Assembly (NCBI GenBank): GCA_040752115.1
Contig: JBFMFB010000012.1
Coordinates: forward strand, 1 to 64,000
Direction: 5' to 3'
DNA from: JBFMFB01 sp040752115
Lineage (GTDB): Bacteria > Pseudomonadota > Gammaproteobacteria > Burkholderiales > Sulfuricellaceae
Length of the DNA stretch: 64,000 nucleotides
Notes under the pieces: model-generated
What the model saw: only the letters and a program-made list of their open reading frames with translations
Databases searched by the model: none
What the model was told of the DNA's origin: nothing
Position numbers and translations under genes: made by a program
Part shown: positions 53,237 through 61,438 of the stretch, in pieces
Layout of the letters: each line of letters begins with the position of its first letter
How positions within the stretch are numbered: position 1 is the first letter of the stretch

Positions 53237-54619
53237 TCAGGTTTCCGCTTCCGTGGGCTCGACCTGGAGCACCAGGCCGTCTCGGGCCAGAACGCGCACT
53301 TTCTGCCCGCGCCGCAAGTGGGATCGGGTCCGCACGCGCCAGTTCTCGCCGTGAATCCGCGCCCATCCTTCAGTTTCGGCAAACTCCAGCATTTCGCCGA
53401 CGCTGCCGACCAGGTCCTCGTCGCCGCTCACCACCCGGCGCCGCCGTGCCTTCAGCGCCATGCCGCCGACCAGCCCGAGCAGGAGCGCGCTCGCCACGGC
53501 GACGGCGACGATCAGCCCGAGGGGAATGCCGAAGCCCGGCAGTTCGGTGTCGATCAGGATCAACCCGCCGACCACGAAAGCGGCAATGCCCCCGATGCCG
53601 AGCACGCCGAAGCCGGGAAAAAACGCCTCCGCGACCATGAACGAAATGCCCAGCAGGATCAGTGCCATCCCGGCGTAGTTCACCGGCAGCAGATGCAGGG
53701 CATACAGCGCCAGCAGCAGGCAGATCGCGCCGAGCACGCCGGCCACGCCGAAACCGGGCGAGGTGAACTCGAAGAACAGCCCGTAGACGCCGATCATCAT
53801 CAGGATCAGCGCGATGCTGGGGGCGGTGATGACCGCCAGCAGCCTGGTGCGCCAGTCCGGCTCGTAACTGAGCAGCAACACGTCGGCGGTCGCCAGCAGG
53901 ACCTCCCCGCCTGGCATGTTCACCTTCCTGCCGTCGAGTTGCCGCAACAACTGGGGCAGGTCGGCGGCAACGTAGTCAACCACCTTGAGCTTCAGCGCAT
54001 CCTCGGCCGGCACGCTCACCGCCTCGCGCACCGCCTGCTCCGCCCATTCCGCGTTGCGGCCGCGCATCTGCGCCAGGCTGCGGATATAGGCGGCCGCATC
54101 GCTGACCTGCTTCCGGCTCAGGGCCTGTCTGGAGGTGCCGGCCGGAGCCTGGGCATCACCGGGTTTCGCTTCGTCCCCGGCTCGCCTTGGCGCAGGCTTC
54201 TCCGGTTCGGGAAAATCGGGGGGCACGCCGATCTGCACCGGAGTGGCGGCCCCCAGGTTGGTGCCCGGCGCCATCGCGGCGACGTGGCTGGCGTAGAGGA
54301 TGTAGGTGCCGGCGCTGGCGGCGCGCGCACCGCTCGGCGCGACATAGGCCGCCACCGGCACTGGCGAGGCAAGAATCGCCTTGATGATCTGGCGCATCGA
54401 AGGATCGAGTCCGCCCGGCGTATCCATCTGCAGCACCGCCAGTTGAGCTTTCTGCCCGGCGGCATGCGCCAAGCCGCGCACCACGTAGTCCGCCGTCGCG
54501 GGGCCGATCGCCCCATCGATCTTCAGCACCATCACCGGCGGCGAAGCCGCCACCAGCCAGCCGGGCGCAAGAAGCAGCAGCGCCAGGCAAAGTGCAGCTT
54601 CGCGTGTTCGCGTTCTCAT
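53237..54619 (-). CDS. nfeD: NfeD-type membrane serine protease (ClpP class)
   Basis: A 460-residue long-form NfeD. A signal/anchor at 1-24, then a ClpP-like protease domain with the nucleophile region ARAASAGTYILYAS and the TPGGLDPSMRQIIKAI loop, then four to five membrane helices (about 245-370) and a C-terminal OB-fold NfeD domain (about 395-460). The start at 54619 gives a proper signal sequence. It lies 85 bases upstream of slipin. Its archaeal homologue cleaves the C-terminus of stomatin. Confidence 0.93.
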   Translation of the reverse strand: MRTRTREAALCLALLLLAPGWLVAASPPVMVLKIDGAIGPATADYVVRGLAHAAGQKAQLAVLQMDTPGGLDPSMRQIIKAILASPVPVAAYVAPSGARAASAGTYILYASHVAAMAPGTNLGAATPVQIGVPPDFPEPEKPAPRRAGDEAKPGDAQAPAGTSRQALSRKQVSDAAAYIRSLAQMRGRNAEWAEQAVREAVSVPAEDALKLKVVDYVAADLPQLLRQLDGRKVNMPGGEVLLATADVLLLSYEPDWRTRLLAVITAPSIALILMMIGVYGLFFEFTSPGFGVAGVLGAICLLLALYALHLLPVNYAGMALILLGISFMVAEAFFPGFGVLGIGGIAAFVVGGLILIDTELPGFGIPLGLIVAVAVASALLLGLVGGMALKARRRRVVSGDEDLVGSVGEMLEFAETEGWARIHGENWRVRTRSHLRRGQKVRVLARDGLVLQVEPTEAET

Positions 54620-54701
54620 GTCCTGGCGCCCCCCGCCGTTACAAGAGCAGACCGTCCGCATACGCCACGCCGGCCGGACAACCAATGAGATGTTGTTTCG
54701 A

Positions 54702-55889
54702 TCAGGCCGGCCCGCGCTCCAACTCGCTCCCGCCTGCGGGAGAGAGGGCGCTCGCTCCCTCCCCCGCTTGAGGGGGAGGGTCGGGGAGAGGGGAACCGCC
54801 GTCCCCTTGCATCAGCTTCAGCAGAATTTTCCGCACCGGGGCCGGCACCGCGGCATCCCCGGCGTCCTCGGGCGACAGCCAGAGAAATCCGCCCTGGCGC
54901 GCCTGGTGCACATTTTCAGTTACCCGCAGCGGCTGAGGCACGATGCGCAACCTGAAATGGGTGAAGGCATGGTCGATGGCGGGCAGACGTTTCCGCTGTT
55001 CTACCGCGACGCCGAACCTCTCGACGCACACCCGCGCGAAATCGGCCCCCGCTTCGGTCTCGGGAAAACTCCACAGCCCGCCCCAAATGCCGGCCGGCGG
55101 GCGCTTCTCGAGCAGGATTTCGCCCCGGTGCATAATGATCAGCATCACCGTTTCTTTTTTCGGCAAAGCCTTTCTGGACCGGGATGAGGGCAGCTCGGCC
55201 GTTCTGCCCTCGCGGCGGGCGTAACAGCCGTTTGCCACCGGACACTCGCCGCAGGCCGGGCGCGTGCGGGTGCATACCGTCGCACCCAGATCCATCAGCG
55301 CCTGGGTATAGGCTTCGATGCCGGTTTCCGGCAGAAGTTGCCCGGCCTGTCGCCAGAGTTCGCTTTCGACGTTCTTTCCGCCCGGATAACCCTCGATGCC
55401 GAGATAGCGGGTAAGCACCCGCTTCACGTTGCCGTCGAGAATGGCGCGGCGCTGGCCGAAAGCGAAGGCCGAGATGGCAGCAGCGGTGGAACGCCCGACA
55501 CCGGGCAAGGAGAGGATCTTCTCGAACTCGGACGGAAAAATTCCGGCATGGCCGTCCACGATCAGCCGCGCGGCGCGATGCAGGTTGCGCCCGCGCGAGT
55601 AGTATCCCAAACCGCTCCAGCATTGCAGCACCTCGTCCTCGGTCGCCGCGGCCAGAGCGGCGATATCGGGGAAGCGCGCGAGAAAGCGCCGGTAATAGGG
55701 AATCACCGTCGCCACCTGAGTCTGCTGCAGCATGATCTCCGACAGCCACACCGCATAAGGATCGCGCGTGCCCTGCCAGGGCAGGTCGTGGCGGCCGTGC
55801 TCGGCATGCCAGGTGATTAGGCGGGCAGAGAAATCCAATTGGGGCGACCTGTTGCGACGGAAAAGGAAGGCGGCAAGATCGAGTGGCAT
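54702..55889 (-). CDS. mutY: Adenine DNA glycosylase MutY
   Basis: A 395-residue MutY that removes adenine paired with 8-oxoguanine. Catalytic E51 is in SEIMLQQTQV and D152 in ILDGNVKRVL; the helix-hairpin-helix is SLPGVGRSTAAAI; the [4Fe-4S] cluster is C206-x6-C213-x2-C216-x5-C222; a MutT-like C-terminal domain follows (PPAGIWGGLWSFPE). The last 34 residues (from about 362) are translated from a CTCCCCC-type repeat, an unusual capture. Start at 55889 (MPLDLAAFL) is preferred; an ATG at 55910 is possible. Confidence 0.95.
   Translation of the reverse strand: MPLDLAAFLFRRNRSPQLDFSARLITWHAEHGRHDLPWQGTRDPYAVWLSEIMLQQTQVATVIPYYRRFLARFPDIAALAAATEDEVLQCWSGLGYYSRGRNLHRAARLIVDGHAGIFPSEFEKILSLPGVGRSTAAAISAFAFGQRRAILDGNVKRVLTRYLGIEGYPGGKNVESELWRQAGQLLPETGIEAYTQALMDLGATVCTRTRPACGECPVANGCYARREGRTAELPSSRSRKALPKKETVMLIIMHRGEILLEKRPPAGIWGGLWSFPETEAGADFARVCVERFGVAVEQRKRLPAIDHAFTHFRLRIVPQPLRVTENVHQARQGGFLWLSPEDAGDAAVPAPVRKILLKLMQGDGGSPLPDPPPQAGEGASALSPAGGSELERGPA
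54720..54800. repeat. CTCCCCC-type palindromic repeat inside the mutY 3' end
   Basis: CTCCCTCCCCCGCTTGAGGG then GGAGGGTCGGGGAGAGGGGAA (54755-54795) with a second palindrome GCTCCCGCCTGCGGGAGAGA (54726-54745). Translated as SPLPDPPPQAGEGA, it provides the MutY tail. It matches the family at 53.2 kb. Confidence 0.85.
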
Positions 55890-56073
55890 ATTATCCGCTG
55901 AAAATGGCATATTTTCACGGGTTTTGAAGTCGCAAACTCCCTCTCTTGTGAGCGGTGGCTCGCAACTCGGTAAAAAATTGATGGTCGTATATACACTGGT
56001 GAAATCGCTCGGATACAAGGGTGCGCCTCAGATTCAAATGCGTAATTTGTGTATTCCGCAAGGAGGGCAAAAA

Positions 56074-56604
56074 ATGGAATCCCTGAAAATTTACGAAAAA
56101 ATCCTCAAGGCCAGCATTCTGGCTGCCAACAGCCGGGGCGAGCTTTTCCAGGCAGTGCAGCACGCCCCGGACAGCCCATTCAGGGACATGCACCCCCACC
56201 CGGTGACGGATCACATCGATGCGATCAACAGGAATCGCGATGAAGTGGCCGCGATCATTGCGGGGATCGTGAATCACAAGCTGACGGACCAGCAACGTGC
56301 GCAGATGGACAAATATCTGGCGGAGCACGAACAATTCCTCAAAGAGGGGATGGAGCCGGCGTGCGCAGCCGTTCTGGCCGGCGACTACAGGAAGGCAAAC
56401 GAGATTCTCGTAAACAGGGCCTGGCCGCAGAGCATCATCGCGCTGGACGAAGCGGACTCGTTTGGCAAGACCACCTTTGGCGAAGAGGTTGTCTATTCAC
56501 TCTCGGCCATGGCTATCAGCGTGGTTGTCGCCATCGTCATGTTCGTCGTGAGCGTGGCCATAGGTTTTGCCTACATCAGCGGGCTGATAATCTTTGGAAA
56601 ATAG
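56074..56604 (+). CDS. Helical protein with C-terminal membrane anchor, orphan MCP-sensor-like
   Basis: A 176-residue protein: residues 1-135 are almost wholly helical, with DHIDAINRNRDEVAAIIAGI and QMDKYLAEHEQFLKEGMEPA, similar in pattern to the four-helix-bundle ligand-binding domains of methyl-accepting chemotaxis proteins, including the typical AVLAGDYRKANEIL segment. It then has a 34-residue hydrophobic stretch (about 141-174) that may be one or two membrane passes, and ends at once. No signal peptide, HAMP or signalling domain. A strong AAGGAGG site fixes the start. Function unknown. Confidence 0.7.
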   Translation: MESLKIYEKILKASILAANSRGELFQAVQHAPDSPFRDMHPHPVTDHIDAINRNRDEVAAIIAGIVNHKLTDQQRAQMDKYLAEHEQFLKEGMEPACAAVLAGDYRKANEILVNRAWPQSIIALDEADSFGKTTFGEEVVYSLSAMAISVVVAIVMFVVSVAIGFAYISGLIIFGK

Positions 56605-56698
56605 ATGCGTATCCGAAGGGGCCAGGTTCAGTTTAGTTGCCCTATAAGAGCCTCTTTCGGCCCCGCACGAAGTACCACTGCGCCAGCATGGAGTACCG

Positions 56699-58288
56699 TC
56701 ACGGGTTCGCGGCCAGGAACGCGCGCGCCCGCGCGAGCTCCGGTCGTGCAGTGCCCTGCCCGGCGACTTCCACCAGTCGCGCAAAGTAGCGCTTGGCCTT
56801 CGCCTTGTCGCCATTCTGCGCGGCCGCCTGCGCTGCGCCGTAGTAGCCGCGGAAGCGCTCGGGCTCACGCACTTGCGATGCCTCGAACTCCTTGAGCGCA
56901 TCCGCCGGGCGCTTCAGTTCGAGCAGCATCTCGCCGAGCAGCTCGCGCGCGGGCACGATCCGCCCTGGCGTCACGATGTGCTTTTCGTTCTTGTCCTCGA
57001 TGTTCGCCGCACTGCGCATGAGGCTGAGCGCCTCGTCGTGCTTGCCCCGCGCGAGCGCTGTCCAGGCCGCGGCGCCGAGTCGGCTGACCTCGACCTCGTT
57101 CGCCCAGTACTCGTTCTGCGCCGCCTTCAGCGCGTCGCGCAGCCGGACGAGATCCTGGACGTCCTTCTCCGCTGCCGCTGCGTTTCCGCTCCGGGCAGCG
57201 CCAAGGGCACGCGCGAAGTGCGTGAGGGCGACGGTGAACGGGAACTGGCTCGGGCGCGGCTCGAGGGTCATCGCCTGCTTCCAGTCGCCCCGCTCGATCG
57301 CGTAGCGCGCCGGCATTGCCGCCTGGGCATAGGGCCCGGCGAAGCGCAGCGTGGTGAACCCGGTGATCGTGGTGCCCTCGTCCATCACACGGCGCGCGTC
57401 ACTGTCATGGGCGAGCTGCAGCTGGGCGTAAACCATGTAGTCCATCGCGTGGAGCTGCTCGTCGAAGTCCTTGTCCTGCTTCGCGGCCGCTGCGGAGCGC
57501 TCGTTGGTGGCGATCGATTCGGACCACGAGCCGACGCGGGTGAAGATGTGCGACGGCATGTGCAGCGCGTGCGGCGCCGATGGGGCGATGCTCGCATAGC
57601 GCCGCGCGGCCGGCAGCCCCTTCGACGCAATGGGCGGCGCGTCATAGCAGTGGATCAGATAGTGCGCGATGCCAGGATGGTCCGGGTGCTTCGCGAACTG
57701 TTTCTCGAGCGATTCGGCCGCGGTGAGATAGGTCTTGTAGCTCTGGTCGGCGAGCGACTGCGTTGCGGCCAGGTAGAGCGCATAGAAGATCTGCGCCTCG
57801 TCGTCGCCCGGATAGCGCGCGGCCAGCGACTCGAACGCCCGGGCGCGATTGAGTTGGCGCGTGCGCTCGGGCCGGTTCGCCCAGTCTTCGTAATAGGCGG
57901 CAACGGCCTCGATGTAATCGCGCTCGCGTTGCGTCTTCGCGCCGATCTTCCGGCCCTCGTCGATCGCCGCTTGCGCGCGCTCGGCCCACTGCGGCGACGG
58001 ACCGACGCCGGCGAGCGGGTTTGACATCAGGATGGCGGCGATGCCCCACGTCGCGATCGCGCAGGATGGGTCCTGCTTCAGCACCTCACGAAAGGCCTTC
58101 TCCGTCTCGACGTACCGGAACGAGTGCAGCATCGCGACCGCGCGCTGGAAGCTTTCCTGCACGGCGGGACTGCAGGAATTTTGGAAGTCGACCTTGCCGA
58201 GCTGATCCATGGACTGCGCCTGCCCGAAGCGCGGGATGACAAGCATCAGAAGAACCAAGACCAATGCGAGAAATCTATGCGTACCCAT
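56699..58288 (-). CDS. Secreted tetratricopeptide-repeat protein
   Basis: A 529-residue protein with a signal peptide (1-24, ending FGQAQS) and several TPR-like helical pairs, e.g. FQRAVAMLHSFRYVETEKAF REVLKQDP-type first repeat and repeats around 440-525 (RELLGEMLLELKRPADALKE, YYGAAQAAAQNGDKAKAKRY). The central half has the conserved HYLIHCYDAPPIASKGLPAA and HMPSHIFTRVGSW segments of a widespread family of unknown function. AAAGGAGACACGATA is the ribosome site. No operon partner. Confidence 0.8.
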   Translation of the reverse strand: MGTHRFLALVLVLLMLVIPRFGQAQSMDQLGKVDFQNSCSPAVQESFQRAVAMLHSFRYVETEKAFREVLKQDPSCAIATWGIAAILMSNPLAGVGPSPQWAERAQAAIDEGRKIGAKTQRERDYIEAVAAYYEDWANRPERTRQLNRARAFESLAARYPGDDEAQIFYALYLAATQSLADQSYKTYLTAAESLEKQFAKHPDHPGIAHYLIHCYDAPPIASKGLPAARRYASIAPSAPHALHMPSHIFTRVGSWSESIATNERSAAAAKQDKDFDEQLHAMDYMVYAQLQLAHDSDARRVMDEGTTITGFTTLRFAGPYAQAAMPARYAIERGDWKQAMTLEPRPSQFPFTVALTHFARALGAARSGNAAAAEKDVQDLVRLRDALKAAQNEYWANEVEVSRLGAAAWTALARGKHDEALSLMRSAANIEDKNEKHIVTPGRIVPARELLGEMLLELKRPADALKEFEASQVREPERFRGYYGAAQAAAQNGDKAKAKRYFARLVEVAGQGTARPELARARAFLAANP

Positions 58289-58298
58289 TATCGTGTCT

Positions 58299-58440
58299 CC
58301 TTTAGGGAAGCTCTGAAAAAGTGCGAGCATGGATGAAGCGCAAGGCGCATGGCGACCGGGAAAACGAAGTTTCAGCGGACGTTCGCCCCGCGCAACGCAG
58401 CGATTCGTCCGCGCAGCCGCTTTTCCAGAACTTCCTCAAT
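58299..58440. other. Possible insertion-sequence end remnant
   Basis: Upstream of the TPR gene the plus strand reads GGGAAGCTCTGAAAAAGTGC followed by a region of GCATGGATGAAGCGCAAGGC, which resembles the border and leader of IS5-like elements known in betaproteobacteria (from memory). No transposase frame is present. It fills the gap to the DUF2934 gene. Confidence 0.35.
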
Positions 58441-58461
58441 CGTTCTTTCCCAATTCAAGGG

Positions 58462-58830
58462 TTATTCCTTGGCCGGCGCTTGCCGGGGCTCGATGCTTTC
58501 AACCCGGGGAATGTCCTTGCGCGGATGCTGCTTGACGATCCGCTTCAATGCGTCGTCCTCCCAGAAGCCGTGGGGACCGCCTTCCTGCATCCCCAAAACC
58601 GCCGTCTCATCCGGTTCGGGCGCTTGCAGCTCCGCCGCGCTTCCGAAAAGTTGAGCTTCGGCCGCGAACCAGTCCTCAAGGTCGTTACCCGGCGCAGCAC
58701 CCCGTTCCAGGTAGCGAAAATAGGCAGCCTCGCGGATCACGGTTTCGCGCTGCTCGGGGCTGATCTCCCGCACCGAAGCCGAGAGAGAGCGAGCTTTTGT
58801 CGTAGTGCGCGAACTTGTCTTCGTAGCCAT
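58462..58830 (-). CDS. DUF2934 domain protein
   Basis: A 122-residue protein with a central DUF2934 motif, IREAAYFRYLERGAAPGNDL then EDWFAAEAQL (about 32-62), a short helical domain of unknown function common in soil and sediment bacteria. The flanks are low complexity: Ser/Thr/Lys-rich N-terminus and a Pro/Glu-rich C-terminus ending RQAPAKE. TGGAGGTGCAATC gives the ribosome site. No informative neighbours. Confidence 0.8.
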   Translation of the reverse strand: MATKTSSRTTTKARSLSASVREISPEQRETVIREAAYFRYLERGAAPGNDLEDWFAAEAQLFGSAAELQAPEPDETAVLGMQEGGPHGFWEDDALKRIVKQHPRKDIPRVESIEPRQAPAKE

Positions 58831-58893
58831 GATTGCACCTCCATAGTCGATTAAAGAAGAAACATCAGAACTGATGCCCGAAATCTTTCACAG

Positions 58894-59076
58894 CTATTTC
58901 AAATCGCCGGGAAATCGACGTCGGCATCGGAGGGCTTCGGATTCCGGGCCAGCAGCGCAGCCGCAGCCATATTTGGTTCCGGTGAGTCCGATGGCATCGC
59001 GCAGCACCCACAGCAACGGCGTGTCGGGCAGCACATCGACCCGGTGGGTCTGTCCATTCACATTCAGTTTCAACAT
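58894..59076 (-). pseudogene. Truncated [2Fe-2S] subunit of a molybdenum hydroxylase
   Basis: A 60-codon frame with an excellent AAGGAGG ribosome site. Residues 1-38 (MLKLNVNGQTHRVDVLPDTP, then LLWVLRDAIGLTGTKYGCG) match the N-terminal ferredoxin domain of isoquinoline 1-oxidoreductase/aldehyde dehydrogenase alpha subunits. At the cluster loop the usual GCGxxxCGxC is lost (GCGCAAGPESEA) and the remainder, about 90 residues including the second cluster, is missing. It is a 5' remnant with intact start signals. Confidence 0.85.
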
Positions 59077-59360
59077 CCGGTCCTCCTTGTCTATTGCGAC
59101 ATATTTGGATTACGGGCGCCCAGCGCGACGAAATCGAAACCTCACTTCCGGAAGCATTGGCGCATCGACTGCGGAATTCAACGGTTGCGGCATTAGCAAA
59201 TTTGATGCGCGGGCTTCAGTTAGGTTTCATTCCCCGCACCGGGGGTAGGCGCCACTTTGGGGTGGATGGCACTGGCACAAGGCATGAAGGCACGGAAATC
59301 GGCTCTTGGCGACCGATATTCCGCGAGCTATGGATTTTCTCGGAATTGCTTGGAAGGGGG

Positions 59361-59457
59361 TGGCGGAAGAGAGTGGGAGTCGAACCCACCAAGAACCGAC
59401 TGGCGGCCCTTACCGGATTTGAAGTCCGGCCGCCCCACCGGGGGACGATTCTCTTCC
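59361..59457 (-). tRNA. selC: tRNA-SeC (TCA anticodon)
   Basis: A 97-base tRNA with encoded CCA: 8-bp acceptor GGAAGAGA/TCTCTTCC, long D arm, anticodon loop CTTCAAA with TCA, an extra-long variable arm (GGGCCGCCAGTCGGTTCTTG) and T loop GTTCGACTC. It decodes UGA as selenocysteine. It is transcribed after selA-selB, 53 bases beyond the selB stop, and probably belongs to the same unit. Confidence 0.97.
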
Positions 59458-59510
59458 GGGAAACGGTGCGACATTACCGCCAAACCGGGTTGCCGTGCAA
59501 CATATCGCCA

Positions 59511-61409
59511 TTACAGGAAATCGTCGCGCCGCAGCAGATGGTCGTCGCGTACCCGGCGGGTATAGCCGACGCGGTCGAAAAATTCCAGTATCTGGATGGC
59601 GAGCTTGCGCCCGGTGCCGATGCGGTCGCGGATTTCGGCGGCGCGCGCCGCGCCCGACTCGAGTGCGGCGGATTTGACCATTGCGGCCAGCTCAACCACT
59701 GCCTCCCTGTCGAAGTAGTGGTCGTGGGCAACCGGATACACTTCGCCCAGGCGCGCCACGCGGCGCAGCAACTGGCGCACTGGGTCTTCATCCATGCCGA
59801 GCGCGCGGGCGATGTCTCTCACCCGCGGCGGCTGGTAAGGCGTTTCGCGCAGCAGCGGCGAAATCCGCTGCCACAGTTTCTCTTCCGCCTGTCCCAGAGT
59901 GATTCGATGACCGGGCAGGTGCAGCCACGAACCGTTGCGCGCCAACGCTTCCGCTTGCAGCAGTTCATCCGCCAGCACGGCGAACGCGGCCGAAGGCAGT
60001 GCCGGCGCTGCCATGCGCCGCAGCCGTTCGCGCTCGACCCCGGGCATGTCCGGGGCGCGCCGGTGTTCTTCGGCAAGGACGCCCAGCACCGCGTGCTTCA
60101 ACGCTTCCCAACGTGCCGCAGAAAATCCGAGTTGCGCCGGCGGTACCCCGATTACCTTGGCCGCAGCCGCCCGCCATACCGCCTGAACCTCGTCCCCGAG
60201 GTTGCGGGAAAGCGCGAAGCGGGCAAGGTCGATGCCTGACGGCGCTTGCTCAAGTGCGCGAGTGAGCGCTAGCGCACGATCCGATTCCCGGCTTGCTTGC
60301 AGCATCGAAATCCTGGCCGGCGCACGGCGCCCCCGCGCCGGCGGAAACGGCTCGAGAACCGCTCCGCCGCCCACGGTACGGCTTGCCGATTGGTCGCGAA
60401 TAACGAACCGGTCGCCCCACAGCGCGGAAATCGGCCGGTCGAGAACCAGCTGCACCAAAGCGGAATGCCCCGGCTCGATCGCCTCTCCTTCAAGCGTTGC
60501 CACACGGCCGGTGACGTCGGCGGCGCCGAGATGGATGTGGACCGGCGTCCAGTGGCGGAGCGGCTTGCTTTCGTGAGCAAGCACTTGCATCCGAGCATCG
60601 AAGCGCTGGACAGGGGAATGCAGCGGCGCGCCCACCACCCAGTCGCCGCGCTGGATGTCGCTCCTCTCGAACTGGCCGGCAAGGTTAAGCGCGCAGCGCT
60701 GGCCAGCTTGGCCGAATTCCGCGGGCCGATTTTGGGCATGGATGCCGCGCACCCGGACTTCGATACCGGCGGGAGAAATCAGAAGCCGGTCGCCTGGCCG
60801 TACTGTTCCCGAGAATGCCGTGCCGGTCACCACCGTGCCGGTGCCGGAACGCGAAAAACATCGGTCAACCGCCAAGCGAAAGTGTCCGCTCACGTCTATG
60901 GGCGGAAGCGCGGCTGCCTGGCTCTCCAGATGAGTGCGCAAAGCGGCGACGTCTTCGCCGCCGACCGCGGAAACCGGAAATATCGGGCTGCCGGCAAGCA
61001 CCGTGCCGGAAAGCAGTGCCTGTGCCTCGGCTCTGGCTTCCGACAAGCGCGAAGCGTCAACCAGATCGCGTTTGGTGAGTGCGACCGCCCCCCTTTTCAG
61101 CCCGAGCAAGTCGAGAATCCGCAGGTGCTCGCGGGTCTGCGGCATCGGTCCGTCATCGGCCGCCACCACCAGCAGCACGAAATCGACGGCGGTGGCGCCG
61201 GCCAGCATGTTGTGGACGAATCTCTCGTGCCCCGGCACGTCTATGAAGCCCAACACATCGCCATTGGCGAGCGGCCGGTAGGCATAGCCGAGGTCGATGG
61301 TGATGCCGCGGGCTTTCTCCTCCTTCAGCCGATCGGTGTCCACGCCGGTGAGCGCTCGCACCAGCGAGGTCTTGCCGTGGTCGATGTGGCCTGCGGTGCC
61401 GATAATCAT
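59511..61409 (-). CDS. selB: Selenocysteine-specific elongation factor SelB
   Basis: A 632-residue SelB that carries Sec-tRNA to UGA codons having a SECIS hairpin. An EF-Tu-like GTPase is followed by winged-helix domains: G1 GHIDHGKT (7-14), DVPGHERF, TKRD, then beta-barrel domains, then four winged helices ending RIGTGRKLAIQILEFFDRVG YTRRVRDDHLL-type sequence that binds SECIS. Length matches the family. It is 30 bases downstream of selA. Confidence 0.97.
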   Translation of the reverse strand: MIIGTAGHIDHGKTSLVRALTGVDTDRLKEEKARGITIDLGYAYRPLANGDVLGFIDVPGHERFVHNMLAGATAVDFVLLVVAADDGPMPQTREHLRILDLLGLKRGAVALTKRDLVDASRLSEARAEAQALLSGTVLAGSPIFPVSAVGGEDVAALRTHLESQAAALPPIDVSGHFRLAVDRCFSRSGTGTVVTGTAFSGTVRPGDRLLISPAGIEVRVRGIHAQNRPAEFGQAGQRCALNLAGQFERSDIQRGDWVVGAPLHSPVQRFDARMQVLAHESKPLRHWTPVHIHLGAADVTGRVATLEGEAIEPGHSALVQLVLDRPISALWGDRFVIRDQSASRTVGGGAVLEPFPPARGRRAPARISMLQASRESDRALALTRALEQAPSGIDLARFALSRNLGDEVQAVWRAAAAKVIGVPPAQLGFSAARWEALKHAVLGVLAEEHRRAPDMPGVERERLRRMAAPALPSAAFAVLADELLQAEALARNGSWLHLPGHRITLGQAEEKLWQRISPLLRETPYQPPRVRDIARALGMDEDPVRQLLRRVARLGEVYPVAHDHYFDREAVVELAAMVKSAALESGAARAAEIRDRIGTGRKLAIQILEFFDRVGYTRRVRDDHLLRRDDFL

Positions 61410-61438
61410 GGTTCAGGGTTGAGCCGCAAATTCGCGCG

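Noticed and set aside
59361..59565. Integrated element at selC
   Set aside because: No integrase and no second copy of the selC 3' end was seen nearby; only the broken hydroxylase subunit hints at past rearrangement.
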